A stretch of DNA of 64,000 nucleotides from Turnera subulata (Eukaryota > Streptophyta > Magnoliopsida > Malpighiales > Passifloraceae): NCBI GenBank assembly GCA_028386065.3, contig JAKUCV010001739.1, positions 94,355-158,354 of the forward strand, written 5' to 3'. The position numbers and the translations under genes were made by a program. How positions within the stretch are numbered: the stretch's first letter is position 1; every line of letters begins with the position of its first letter. Under the pieces are notes generated by a model. It ran no database searches, had not been told where the DNA came from, and saw nothing but the letters and a program-made list of their open reading frames with translations. Below, one piece after another: positions 1 to 11,451 of this stretch.

Positions 1-465
1 GCATTTTCTCTTTTTCCCATAGAGCGTATGTCTATTCGCATTAAGAATGTTGTACAGATGATATTTAGACACCATAAGCATCTAAACTTGAGTTCCTCGA
101 TCTACACATAAACTTGAACTCACATCTGGCTTCTAAAGTAGACTAGATGAGCGTTCTTCATCTATAGAATGACCTTTTTGTCATTGTTCATACGACATCT
201 GTTGTTTTAAGACATTGGCTCTCAAATTACCCGTAAGATAATGTTGTTTAAAACTGTCTCATCTCCACTTATCACTTAGATAAGGAGGCGGTTACCTGTG
301 TGAGAAGGCTAACCTCTTGTCTACTCGACATACTCTAAAATGAAACAGAAGAATGTACATAACATCCACTTAAGTAATAACACATATATATGAAAATCAA
401 CTTTATTTGAAGAACATTATAAAACTCATGTGAACAATGGGAAAAATAATAGAAATGAAGTATTC
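1..465 (-). other. 3' untranslated part of copia-1, no gene
   Basis: This lies downstream of the copia-1 RNase H stop (466-468) on the minus strand. It is AT-rich, has no coding potential, and shows no TG...CA LTR boundary. It is most simply the internal 3' region of the element. Confidence 0.5.
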
Positions 466-1062
466 TCAAAGCCTAAGTAGTCCTTGAGACCGAATATGTT
501 TCACAAACACATCTCTAGGTATAGGCTTAGTTAATGGATCTGCCAACATATCTCCTGTAGATAAATACTTCACGTTCACCACCTTGCGTGCAACCATGTC
601 TCTCGCATAGTTATACTTGATATCTGTGTGTTTGGTTTTACAATGAAGCTTAGGGTCCTTTGTGAAAGAAATTGCTGCCTGACTGTCACAGTAGACTGTT
701 ACTGGTTCAACACTTTCTACTGTATCCACAAGTCATTCTAAGAATCTTTTCAACCAAACAGCCTCTTGTGCTGCTGATGCGAGAGCCACATATTCGGCTT
801 CCATTGTGGACAAGGATACATATGATTGTTTCTTACTGCTCCAGGATATGGCGCCATCACTTAGTAAGAAAACATATCCAGACGTAGACTTTATATCATC
901 TGGATCCCCTCCATGGTCAGCATCAGTATATCCAATCAATCGTAGATCCTGCCCACCTCGATAACAATGCGAGTAATCAGCAGTCCCTTTTAGATATCTC
1001 ATGATTCTCTTTACTGCTTTCCAATGTGCTGGGCCTGGGTCAGATTGATATCTGCTTACCAA
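466..1062 (-). pseudogene. copia-1 RNase H
   Basis: Ty1/copia RNase H removes RNA from the RNA:DNA hybrid. The catalytic carboxylates can be seen in GYTDADHGG, STMEAEYVA and VYCDSQAAI, followed by KHTDIKYNYARD and the end block LADPLTKPI. One TGA at 733-735 splits the domain between FLE and LVDTVES; the frame is otherwise continuous to the natural stop at 466-468. Confidence 0.9.
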
Positions 1063-2160
1063 GCCAACTGCTTAACAGATATCTTGTCTAGTGTATACCA
1101 TAGTATACATCAGACTTCCGACTGCGCTCCAATATGGAACTCGGCTCATTTGTTTTCGTTCTTCAAGAGTCTTAGGACACATGTGATTTCCCAAGGTATG
1201 GCCTTTGCTAATGGGATTATCGATAGGGTTACTGTTTTGCATGTTAAATCGTTCAAGAACTTTTCTAATATAATTCTCCTGGGAGAGATATAATAGTTTG
1301 TTAGAACGATCTCTTGAAATCTTTACTCCAAGAATATATGCAGCTTCACCCATATCCTTCATCTCAAATCTTTACTCCAAGAATATATGCAGCTTCACCC
1401 ATAATTGAGATGACAACCAGGTCTTAACCTCGTTGATGAGCTCCAGATCATTTCCAGCTATAAGCATGTCATCAACATATAATGTCAAAATCACAAACTT
1501 GTTTCTAGATCTTTTGGTATATACACAATGGTCTTCTTCCGTCATATTAAAACCATTTGATAAGACGACATTGTGAAAGCATATATACCACTTCCTTGAA
1601 GATTGTTTAAGACCATAAATAGACTTCAAAAGTCTACAAACCTTATGTTCGTGGCCTTTTTCGAGGAAACACTCAGGTTGTTCCATGTAACTCTCTTCAC
1701 TTAACTCACCATTGAGAAAGGCAGTTTTGACATCCATCTGATGTAATTCCAGATCTAAGTTTGCAACAATAGCTAGAATTAGGCGAATAGAGGTAAAGCG
1801 TACAACAGGTGAGAAAGTCTCTTCGTAGTCTATCCCAACTTGTTGTGTATACCCTTTCGCCACCAGTCGAGCCTTATATCTTTCAACTGTGCCATCAGCC
1901 TTGAGCTTAATCTTGAGAACCCATTTGTTCCCAATGGCTTTGGGTCCTTTAGGGAGATCAACTAGTTCCCAAACTTTGTTAACTCGTATGGACTCCATCT
2001 CGTCTTCCATTGCTTTTGTCCATTTGTTCTTGAAAGGGCATGAGAGAGCCTCTTTTACATTTCTTGGCTCATGGTCATCGTGTAGGAGCATCATAAAGAG
2101 TTCACCGCCTTCGATGTCAAATCGTCGGCGAGGAGTTTTTAGACGTGAACCACGTCTTAA
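1063..2160 (-). pseudogene. copia-1 reverse transcriptase, broken by a short duplication
   Basis: RVT_2-type reverse transcriptase. Recognisable blocks are GNKWVLKIKLKADG, RYKARLVAKGYTQ, ETFSPVVRF, MDVKTAFLNGEL and the catalytic LYVDDMLIAG (about 1449-1486). Just after this the frame is destroyed by a direct duplication with a 49-bp period (1317-1354 and 1366-1403), not a multiple of three. The RT C-terminus (MKDMGEAAYILGVKI) continues in another frame from 1362, then a TAA at 1072-1074 interrupts the RT/RNase H connection. This would have copied element RNA into cDNA in the particle. Confidence 0.92.
1317..1403. repeat. 49-bp-period tandem duplication inside copia-1 RT
   Basis: The 38-bp block at 1317-1354 recurs exactly at 1366-1403. 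Because the offset is 49 bp it shifts the RT frame, and part of the RT sequence is read twice. Confidence 0.95.
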
Positions 2161-3492
2161 TTATGATTCATTGTTCCTATCTGGATCAACAGGGCTCCCA
2201 CTCAGATCAAAAATGTTAATCTCACTCCCACTTGGAATAAGATGCATTTGGTCGCTCTCACTTGAAGCAACAGGATTACTTGCATTCATATTAGATGGTG
2301 AAGGAGGTTGTTGATGAGAGACAAACTCATCATCTATTAAAATTCTCCCACTCGAATGAAGTGATCCTCGATCCTCATTCTCAGACAAAGATAGGTCTTG
2401 TCCTACCTGACCCTTCTTAGGAAACTCATCCTCTAAGAATGTGACATCGCGTGACTCAAATTCAGTTACACTCCCACTGTCTTGCTGGCTTATAAACACA
2501 TAACCCTTTGAGGTTTCAAAGTATCTAATAAAGATACTTTTCTTCCCTCTTGGGCCCAATTTCCTATGTTTATGAGAAGAATCATGTGTATAAGCAGCAC
2601 AACCCCAAGGTCTTAGAACACTCAGGTCGGGCTGTCTACCAGTCCACAACTCATATGGAGTGGTTGCAACTGATTTTGTAGGCACACGGTTAAGTACATA
2701 GGCAGCTGTCAATAAGGCATCACCCCAGAAGGTAATTGGCAATTGTGCTTGTGCCATCATTGACCTAACCATCTCAAGAAGCGTTCTATTCCGTCTCTCT
2801 GCAACACCATTTTTTTGAGGAGTGCTAGGTATAGTCAACTGATGAACTATGCCCTTTTCATCACAAATTCCTTTAAATTGGGCCGAGAGATACTTGCGGC
2901 CACGATCAGTTTGAATGGCTTTAATCTTTCGATCCAATTGATTTTCCACTAAGCTCATATAGCTTTGGAAGCATGTTAGTGCCTCTGATTTGTGGGAAAT
3001 TAGATAGACATAACCATACCGAGTATAGTCGTCTATAAATGTGATGAAATAGTATGCTCCTTGCCTGGCCCTAACATTCATAGGCCCACAGATGTTGGAA
3101 TGGACTAATTGCAAAGGAAATTCGGCTCTGATTGCCTTACCGAAAGGTTTTCGTGCTGATTTTCCAACTAGACAACATTCACAAGTAGACAATTCCACTT
3201 GTTCGATGCTTGAAAGCAAACCTTGTTTTGCTAACCTTTGCATCCTTTGTTGGCCAATGTGACCAAGTCTAGCATGCCATAAGTTTGCATCAACATCATA
3301 ATTACACGAAGAAACAATCATGGAAAAACAAGCATTATTATTAATAGAAATATCATCCAAATCCATAACATAAAACCCTCCAGTCATGTAACCAAAACCG
3401 AATAAGGTTGAACACAAAGTCAACTTAACGAAATTGTCATGAAATAACAAAGTGAAACCCAAACTTATTAAAGTTCTGACAGAGATAATATT
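2161..3492 (-). pseudogene. copia-1 GAG-pre-integrase and integrase
   Basis: Integrase inserts the cDNA copy into host DNA. The pre-integrase zinc-binding region has the His-His-Cys-Cys set in LWHARLGHIGQQ followed by the CECC cluster (about 3170-3290). The core carries the acidic residues in FITFIDDYTRYGYVY, IQTDRG and NGVAERRNRTLLE, in the order and spacing of a DDE integrase. The usual second-aspartate context TDNGGEY is altered to TDRGRKY. The conserved downstream block APYELWTG-like (TPYELWTGRQP) follows. A TAA at 2161-2163 divides integrase from reverse transcriptase without changing frame. Confidence 0.9.
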
Positions 3493-3849
3493 TCAACGAA
3501 TCGAAGCAGCATAGAGAACATCATGTAGGAGAAGGTCTCGGCCACCACGCAGGACTAACTTGCATGATCCAATCCCTTCAACAACAACTTTAGAGTTGTT
3601 TCCTACATATATCCATTTTGCTCCACGTGCGACCCGCCGAAAGTCAACAAAGGCATCACGTTCCCGCGCTATGTGGTCCGTGGCTCCTGAGTCTACAATC
3701 CACATAGGATTAGATTCAGTTAGAAAAACAGAGCTAGAAACACAAAGTTCACTAGCATAAGCAGTTGAAAGTACCGTTTTCTTAGGTTCAGTGCAATCAC
3801 GAGCATAGTGACCCTTTTGGTTACAGTTATAGCACTTCACACGTGCCAT
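3463..3849 (-). pseudogene. copia-1 zinc knuckle and aspartic protease
   Basis: The zinc knuckle CYNCNQKGHYARDC (CX2CX4HX4C) lies near 3790-3835 and binds element RNA. It is followed by the retropepsin-like motif WIVDSGATDHIA, whose D-S-G is the catalytic triplet that cleaves the polyprotein, near 3680-3715. The frame closes with TGA at 3493-3495 immediately before NIISV. In relatives this position is arginine, so the change fits CGA to TGA, a CpG transition. Neighbours on both sides are in the same frame. Confidence 0.88.
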
Positions 3850-4612
3850 ATTGGTACTTCGTCGCTTCTTTTGGCCTTGTTATTCTGTCTTGGGCTTCTT
3901 TCTCGGGTGAGTTGGCCCAGTTTTCTTTCCCCAATGCTTTCTCTTTGAACCACCCTTGGGCTTGGAAGTTGTCAAATGCAATTCAGCATGTGGCTTTCCA
4001 GCCTCACGCCTTTCCTCTTCCAACTCAAGGTGCTTCCGGACATCTTCCAGATTGTTGATTCGAACATTATGGGTGAGATGCATTTTCATCTGCTCCCAGT
4101 CATCGGGCAAAGAACGTATGATTGCTTGGATTTATTGTTCATCAGTTAGGACATGCCCAGAATTCCTCAATTCCCTGATCATATTGGCCATGTGCCTCAT
4201 ATGTTGTTTCATAGTATGACCTGGGTTTCTTTTGTAGGAATCAAACTTGATTGTCAAGGACCTTAACTTTGCCACAGACAAGGTACTGTAACTTGTCTTC
4301 AAAGCATTCCAAATAGGCATAGCATTTGGAAGGTCCTTGCAATCTAGGAAAATATCCTCTTCCACTGCGCTCAGCAGCGTTTTGCGAGCAGTGGAATCCT
4401 TTTTCTTCCAAGCATCATATGTCTCACGCTCACGTCTGTGCTGAGCCGTATTCCCAGCTTCAGGCTCATTCATGACATGATTAATTGCCTTAAGAGCCTC
4501 TTGTTCTTCCAGCACATACTGGATTTTCGCACTCCAGACTTCATAATTATCGCATTTTCAGCTTCAACCCTTTGTTGAGCTCCTCGATAATTGCACTTAC
4601 AGCAGTAGTCAT
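3850..4612 (-). pseudogene. copia-1 gag (UBN2-type) with stops and a frameshift
   Basis: Gag of copia elements builds the cytoplasmic virus-like particle. Reading starts at the ATG at 4612 (MTTAVSAIIEEL). After about 60 bases a 1-nt change near 4552 moves the frame into NYEVWSAKIQYVLEEQEAL, the typical N-terminal gag motif. The middle holds the family block around LTDEQ / IRSLPDDWEQ, but a TAA at 4132-4134 sits where relatives have a glutamine codon. A second TAA (3880-3882) separates gag from the zinc knuckle. Continuity of the frame across both stops shows a former single polyprotein. Family assignment is secure; function is lost. Confidence 0.85.
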
Positions 4613-6010
4613 TTTCTTTACACAAAAGAATAAAGACAAAACAAAATTAGAATCATAAAACACAAGGATTTAATGTTCACATGCATATATGTCATTATGC
4701 GAAGTTATAATTAATTAAGCTAATAGACATATGTTTAACCCGGAATCGAAAGTTCACTATGTTCCCAATCATCTTCCTAAGGTTAAGTACATAAAGAAAA
4801 TTAGCCCAACTAATTAACTAAGCTAAGCATTTTAATTATGCTTTCTTACAACTTATTTGTTGAAGCATATATTTTTTTTTTTTGGTGTCAAACAAATTAA
4901 CACATATATATTATTTCAAACTAATTAACATTTAATTTTATGATATTAAACTAATTAACATAGTAAGCACATCATCACAGCATCAAGTATACACAGGGTA
5001 TATATATAAGTTGCGATAGCAATTGAACAAAACAATCAACCTTGTCCGGTGGTAAAGATAGGCTTGTTCTAACTTGAGGACTTGGGTTCAAATCTTGCAA
5101 CCTGCATCCTCACTTTCCAAAAAAAATTCAAACACAGAGCATACGCATGCACTGCTTCACGCGTACACCAAAAAGGAGAATTGTTTCTTTAAAAAAAATT
5201 ACTGCAGAGCATGGGTCCTCACTCTCCAAAACAAAATTCAAACACAGAGCATACATACGCATGTACTGCATCCTATGCGTACAACATAGTTTTAAACTTA
5301 TACCCATCTGCTTCACTTTCACATACACTTCATTCTCAAAAAAAACTTGTTATCCGAATACAAAAAAAATGATCTTAGTTATGCAGCCATGAGCAGCAGT
5401 AAGACATCACCTTGGCCTCTTTCACAGGTGACGCGTAAGCAGCAGCAAGGTACCACCTTGGCCTCTTGCACAGGTGACGTGCCATTGTTGCGCATGGAGC
5501 TTGTACTGGCCACTTATGTCCGGATCCACCGCCATTTGCAGCAGATTCAGGTGAGTGTATATTCTTTATATATACATACATATATGTATTCCATTTTGTT
5601 GCATGCCATGAATATCATATGTCAAAAAAAATTCACGCATCAAGGCAGTTCATTCATAATTTTTTTTTTACGGATGTTTGATCAGTATGTGATAGCAGTA
5701 CAATAACCAGAAAGCATACACATGTTGTATACTTGCATTCAAACCAGATACCAAGTGTATATCCTCCGCTACCAATGAAGAATTTAATTGCGCTGGAAAC
5801 TTACTTCTATTTCCTAGCACACAGCGGAAGCAGGATCGGGAGCTTAGCTCGGTTTACCGGTCGGTAGAAGTTGTCACAGTACGTTGGATCAACTTCTGAG
5901 TCTCCGCAACCTAAACCCTGGTATGTATTTCTAAATCCTGTGTATGTTTCTCTTTTCTTTTCACGCACCCATGCTATTTCTTTTATAGCAGGTATATTGG
6001 TGAATGCTGA
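4613..6010. other. Non-coding region right of copia-1, with local duplications
   Basis: AT-rich DNA with no supported gene. Two related ~60-bp blocks lie at 5107-5167 and 5219-5284 (both contain TTCAAACACAGAGCATAC). A 25-bp block (ACCTTGGCCTCTTTCACAGG-like) repeats at about 5409-5434 and 5455-5479. Short open frames here lack recognisable domains. Confidence 0.5.
5041..5125 (+). mobile_element. Possible SINE head (tRNA-like Pol III promoter)
   Basis: GGTGGTAAAGATAGG (5048-5062) resembles an A box, and GGGTTCAAATCTTG (5084-5097) resembles a B box about 35 bases downstream, the spacing seen in plant tRNA-derived SINEs. The CCA end and cloverleaf of a real tRNA gene are absent, and an A-rich stretch follows at 5118. 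The 3' end of the SINE is not defined. Confidence 0.4.
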
Positions 6011-6160
6011 GCTGGTGGAGGTCCCTCCATTTTCTTTGCAGTTGGTGGAGGCACCTCCACTATGATAGTGCACCATGATAAACTGTGGAGGTCCCTCCAT
6101 GATGATAGTGCATCATGATAAACTGTGAAGGTCCCTCCATGATGATAGTGCATCATGATA
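6011..6160. repeat. 40-bp tandem repeat array with two dyads per unit
   Basis: Successive units at 6011-6040 (partial), 6041-6080, 6081-6120 and 6121-6160 align at a strict 40-bp period; the last two differ by one base. Each contains TGGAGGNNCCTCCA or a close variant, and the last units also contain ATGATAGTGCATCAT, so both halves of the unit are dyad-symmetric. Confidence 0.9.
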
Positions 6161-6916
6161 GTGCACCCCATTGTGGGTGTACTAATCATTTTATTCCAAC
6201 ACTTGAAATGAATATCAGCCGAACTATAGCATGTAAATGGGAGGTTCTAGAAAAGAAGCAACAACAAGGAAATATCTTATTGAGCAGAATACTGGAGAAA
6301 AGGCTCAAACACGTTGTTTCTAAGAAACTACAAAGGATGCTAACTACACTTAAAACCCTCTGGAAAGCACTCTTAAAAACGCATAAATGAAACATTCCAA
6401 GACTAGAGACAAACAACAACAATCAAAAAGCTACAGACAGTATTAAGCCTTTGGCTCACAAGAAGGCAAGAAAAAAAGGAACAAAGTAGAGATACAAGCT
6501 AAACCTTTTGCATGTTATTCCCAACAATATTAGCTGGCATTATGCGTATTAGATTTCTAGGCTTGCCCGAATAGTATCAATTTTAACAATCAGAAGCCTT
6601 TTGATAATACTTTGATGTTGGTTCCACCCATCCTGCAAGACACCTTCTTTCCTTTGCATACACGGCCTGGTCTTGTTCCAGCACCAACGGATGAAACACA
6701 ACATCCGACAATGGTGAGCCAATCGATCTCTTCAAATTGCATAAAGGATACAGACATCCCTTATAACCAGTCCTATCCAGAGCAAGAAAATTTTTTCAGT
6801 ACTAACAAATGAAGGAAAAAAATAAAAGGAGAATAAAATGTATATATCCCTCCTCCTTTCTTACAACCCCCGTACAACAAGAAATACGATTACATGAACA
6901 TCTTAAAATACACAGT
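6161..6916. other. Non-coding spacer
   Basis: No gene, RNA or repeat structure that I can support. Short frames here have no known motif. Confidence 0.4.
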
Positions 6917-7413
6917 TGATATGACCCGAACTATTAGTGAACGTGATAAACCCATTAAGTCCCGAATTTGCACTACATGATGGCCTACAAAACCAAACAA
7001 ATAGAGGAGCCCATACTAACCAAGGTGTTCCCTGGGAAGCTCCAAGACGGTCTCAAGACTCAAGGTTCCCGAGGAAGCTATACAATGGTCCCAGGACCCA
7101 AACCAGAAGCCAGCCTGAAGCAGCCTGTACTAGCTCAGAGGACACTCCCCTCAGCATCTTCGAGGAAGCTCTACGGCAACCTAAGGATCCAGACGGGAAC
7201 CACGTGACATTTAACTTCTCAAGCAAGTCAAGTCATGACTTAGGAAGTTAAAGAATCAGCTCCTTAAAACATGGAGTAATTCACGGAAAAGGATGGCCAC
7301 CAAAACAGTGTATTTGGCTCTATAAATAGAGAGCCCTCATTTTATGTACAATCTAATGGCAAATTGGAGAGATTAATAGAATTTCCAATTTCTCTCTATA
7401 TTTTTCCATATCA
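6917..7413 (+). mobile_element. Orphan LTR (497 bp) with adjacent primer-binding site
   Basis: The segment is bounded by TGATATG (6917-6923) and its exact inverted repeat CATATCA (7407-7413), a classical TG...CA LTR boundary. A TATA box CTATAAATAG lies near 7321. Immediately after the right end comes TTGGTGACCACAGTGGGAGC, which looks like a tRNA-complementary primer-binding site. No partner LTR is seen in the window, so this is an LTR plus the start of an internal region, or a solo remnant. Family not identified. Confidence 0.6.
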
Positions 7414-9492
7414 GTTGGTGACCACAGTGGGAGCCCGAGAGGTTCCCCATGAGATCCTTTTGATGGAGATGCAATCCTTTTGATGGAGATGGAGATGCAG
7501 AAGCATATGTAGATGTAGATGTAGATATTGATGAGCAAAAACAATTGCAAAATAGCAAGATTTGGCAGATCAAACAAATCAAGCGACAACAAAGCTCATG
7601 TCAAAGAGCAACTATACAATCAACGCATGTAGAGTCATACACGAAACAACAAACCAAATTCAACAATCCATCAACCGAAAGAGCACGCATCAACAAGTTC
7701 GATTCCATCAACAAGTTGAGTACATCAACGATAACAGAAAATCAACATGAAAACAACCAGATCTGTGAGATCCACACAATCTGAACCTGTGTTCATACAA
7801 CAAGGAATAAAAGGGAAGAGTTAGATACAATCTGACAAGAAGAGTTGAATCCAAGCACCTTGCACGACCCAGTTGGTGCTGCAAGCTCCAAATAACCACG
7901 TGTTGATTTTTCCAACCACCATCGCGTGAGGACGCTCGTGCTGCCGAGAAAAATAACACTATCAAAGCTGGGTTAGCAAAATCCACAGTATCAACAACCA
8001 ATAATCAACGCAATCAAAGAAAACAACAAAGGGAAGCTGCCGGGAACCAACCAGGAAAATGGAACCCGAGTGCTTCCCGTGGCCAGGACGTGACCTGATG
8101 ACCACCGCCTTCCACCGACATAGCCTCGTTGGACTACCATCTAGCAAGATCGTGACATTGCCGTACGAGTTCCAACCAAGGATGGTTGTTCACAGCAGCC
8201 CAACAAACAACCTGGTTTGATAAGGGTCCCTACCTGCCTTGACCATGCATGAGAGCCGTGAGGGAAAAAGGCCTATCGGGTTGCTGGAGCCATGAACCGG
8301 GAACCTTTGAGGATCCTCAATTCCATGGTGAGGCCATTGAGGAACCTCCCAATGATGCCGCCTCTACAAAGGCGATCGTTGCATGCCCGTACTTCTGGAC
8401 GCCCGAAAAAGGGACGCTGTCGGGGCGAGAAGGTTGCAGTAACGGCCACCAAACCCACAAAAGAAGGGTACCATCAACAAAAACAGGGTACCGACACCAA
8501 ATGGAGGGTACCACCCTGATGTCGAGACACCGAAACTAGATCCAGTAAAGAACGAGGCATGTTTCTTGGTTGGAGTCATCGTTAGACGCGGGTCTCACGA
8601 ACCTGTGGTTTAACCAAAAGTCTGTCGCCATCGAGCTTGAGCAAGACCCACACATGGCGAGGAGTGACTAGATCTATCCGAATCTATTCGTTGTACAGCC
8701 ACCCAAGACGTGACCAGGCCTGAGCGTCGCCCCGATGTTCGAGCAACAAAGAGATCTGCTCCTTCAACAATCCTCCCTCACACACGACGAGGTCTTAGTA
8801 AGGACCTTCGCCATGGATGCAGAGCTTGTCGTCGCATACTCGCCGCCATCGTTAAGCACCGCCGCTCCCCGCCTTGCCGGAGTTTGAATTGGTGACAAGG
8901 GAGGTGTGTTCGGTGAGGTAGCAGAACCCGTGGGACCAAAAAGCCATGGAGAAAAGAAATAAAATGAAGGAGAGGAGAAAACAAGAAAAAAGAAGAACAC
9001 GCAGAGAAAAACCGTGAATAGTAAAACAAAAAGCGAAGCATAAAATGAGAAGCTAAAAAGCAGCTGATGGCTTAGTCAAATTGGGCAACATTCACATGAA
9101 GTCCAACAACTTGAGACGCTTGCCGGGCCCAAATGGATAATTCACAAAGGGCCCTTGTGCGAGTAATTAATGACCACTTGAGGATGCTGTGACAATCGTC
9201 ATGAAAAAATGAGTACTTTTACCTTATACATACTTTACATTGCAAACACTAAATATATAAATTAAATCATGCATCGTCGATATCACGCATGGACAATCTC
9301 ACAAAATAATTGAGTATCCATTCATTTCGCATATGTTACTTCATTATACCTCATGAGATTATTTGGAACTAAATACTCCATGCGTACATATGGCATTAAT
9401 TACTGACAAAAATATATGGCATTAATTTGGCCATAGAAACATCCTGAAATGGTTCCATTTTACTTTGGGCTTGCAACTTAGAACCATGATAT
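7414..9492. other. Probable internal remnant downstream of the orphan LTR, no recognisable gene
   Basis: Begins with a purine-rich leader containing short GAGATG and TAGATG repeats (7460-7535), then about 2 kb with open frames of up to 97 codons and no recognisable gag, protease, RT or host domain. I cannot tell whether this is a gutted element or unrelated spacer. Confidence 0.35.
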
Positions 9493-9502
9493 AATTATTG
9501 TC

Positions 9503-11441
9503 GGATTAAAGCGTTTTTGGCCCTTGTGTAAGGCCTCAAAGTTGGAATTCATTTTTGTGTTGGAATTTGGCCTCTTTTCATCCCTGTATTGAACCTAATT
9601 AGTCTGTTTTGGTCCCTCTTGCTGACGTGGCAAGTTTTTCGGCGCCACGTCAGCTTTGTGGGATCCACATGTCGGGATTACCCAAAACCGAACCAGCTCC
9701 ACTATTCAACCCGAGTGACCCGTTTCGCGAATTTTAAAAACGCAAAAATGCCCCCGCCCCATACCAATTCACACACCTTTAATCCCCAAATACAAAACAA
9801 AATCCCTAAATCCATTTACTTTCTTTCTCTTCTTCTTCTCCATCTCCATTGCGGGTGTGGCTGCCTTTCAAACTGAGCTTCTACCGAATTAAGTTTTGAA
9901 GTAGCCCTTGCAAAATTAGTAGCCCCTTTTTAATGGCGAGAAGGTCATCTTGAAAAATGAATCCTAATACTACAAAAACCTTTCTCTTTCTCTCCACCTT
10001 TATTTCTTAATTCTTTAATCTATATCTCTTCTCTCAGTCCTTTCTTCTTCTTTGTTTTCTCCGCCCTAATCACACCTCTTCTGCCTTCCTCTCCTCATTT
10101 AAAAAACCTCCATCTACATGTCGCCATGGTGACCTGGTTGAGATTGTGATTATTTGATTGAGCTTTGGAATCAAAGGTTTCTTCTCGGGGAGGTGTTTTG
10201 AATCGAGTCTCGAGATGATGGTTGCGAATCAAGTAAGATTGTGGCTATGGATTTAGTTTCATTTCTTTCCCTTCGCTATTACCGACCCCTTTCTTTTGCC
10301 GTCACTATTTTATCTTCGTGGTGTTGGGTGTACCAAACTGTTGAGCATCTTGAAGCTTCAAAGAGAGGTCTAGATTTCCTTTTGTTTAGAATGGGTAAGG
10401 AATCGTTAACCTCTATCCCCTTACCTTTGGTTTCTATTCGTTTTTGTTTCCTTTTGGCTGCACCCCTCGCCCAAATGAATTGCTTTTGTTGTTGGTTGTG
10501 ATTTAAAATTAAAACTGGAATCGGTTGCGATTCAAACTGGGATCTGGTGGTGAGGTTCTGGTTTACACTTCCCTTTAAATATCTTGTATTTTAACTATAC
10601 AATTTTTGTTTTTCCAGATTCATTCTTTTCCATGTCCAAAAAATTCACACAAAATTATTGTACTATAAATTTCACATTGTTTTTTTTTAAATAAAAATCC
10701 ACATTATTTATATATTAGCTTATCTTCCTCTATAATTTTTTTTTTGTCAGATCCAAGGCGAGGAGTTTGGGAATGTTGCTTATTTCAGTGGATGGAGAGA
10801 GAGGAGGCTAACAACCATCTTACATGAAGTAGAACATTGCTTTTGTTTTTTCTTTTATCTTATTTGGAATCAGATTGTATCTCTTTCGTAATCAGATTGT
10901 ATTTGTAACGGGAAGATTGTATATTTACATTAATTTCCAAAATAGTAAATTTATATTCAATTATTTTTTGTCCTCACATACTACTTTTCAGTTATAAATT
11001 TGATGTAATTGAGGAATTAATTATTGAATAATTCCTGTCATTATTTAAGAAAGAAATTAATTTGGATGGTTCCATATGAATATAAAATATAAAAACATAA
11101 AGCAAACATGGGTCCCACGATGAAGCAAGCTAGTCACAAAACGTGTATGGGGGCAGGGGCATTTTTGGAAATTCCAAATTCACAAAACGGGTCACTCGAG
11201 TGGAAGAAACCGGGTGGGGTGGAGTTGGTTCGGTTTTGGGTAACCCTGACATGTGGGTCCCACATATGCTGATGTGGCGCCGGGAAACTTGCCACGTCAG
11301 CAATTTTTCACCGGATTCTGGCGAGAGAGACCAAAACAGACTAACTAGGTTCAACACAAAGATGAAAAAAGGCCAAAATCCAACACGAGGATGAATTCCA
11401 ACTTTGAGACCTTACATAGGGACCAAAAAACACTTTAATCC
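9503..11441. mobile_element. Mutator-like element (MULE-1), 1.94 kb, long TIRs, 10-bp TSD
   Basis: The left end starts GGATTAAAGCG and the right end finishes with the inverted counterpart ...CACTTTAATCC. Inverted homology extends about 300 bp on each side (9503-9800 against 11140-11441) and includes shared blocks such as GACGTGGCAAG / CTTGCCACGTC. The element is flanked by AATTATTGTC at 9493-9502 and again at 11442-11451, a perfect 10-bp target duplication. Long TIRs with a 9-11-bp duplication are typical of Mutator-like elements. The interior (9.8-11.1 kb) holds no transposase, so it is non-autonomous. An 86-codon frame at 10241-10501 has no recognised domain, and gene capture is possible but not shown. 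Confidence 0.9.
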
Positions 11442-11451
11442 AATTATTGTC

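Larger units (their letters stand above)
1..4612 (-). mobile_element. Degenerate Ty1/copia retrotransposon (copia-1), left end outside window
   Basis: Read on the minus strand this segment carries the full copia order: gag, CCHC zinc knuckle, aspartic protease, integrase, reverse transcriptase, RNase H. The integrase-before-RT order is diagnostic of Ty1/copia. The frame is broken by stop codons at 4132-4134, 3880-3882, 3493-3495, 2161-2163, 1072-1074 and 733-735, by an apparent 1-nt shift near 4552, and by a 49-bp-period duplication at 1317-1403. No 5' LTR or tRNA-Met primer site is recognisable upstream of the gag ATG (4612). The 465 bases after the RNase H contain no clear polypurine tract, so the 3' LTR probably lies to the left of position 1. 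The element is certainly not autonomous. Confidence 0.93.

Noticed and set aside
5041..5110. A tRNA gene
   Set aside because: Box-like motifs are present but no cloverleaf or acceptor stem can be drawn; SINE-like origin is more likely.
8249..8539. 96-codon open frame and overlapping frames on both strands
   Set aside because: Several frames are open in the same GC-richer stretch, which points to composition rather than a gene.
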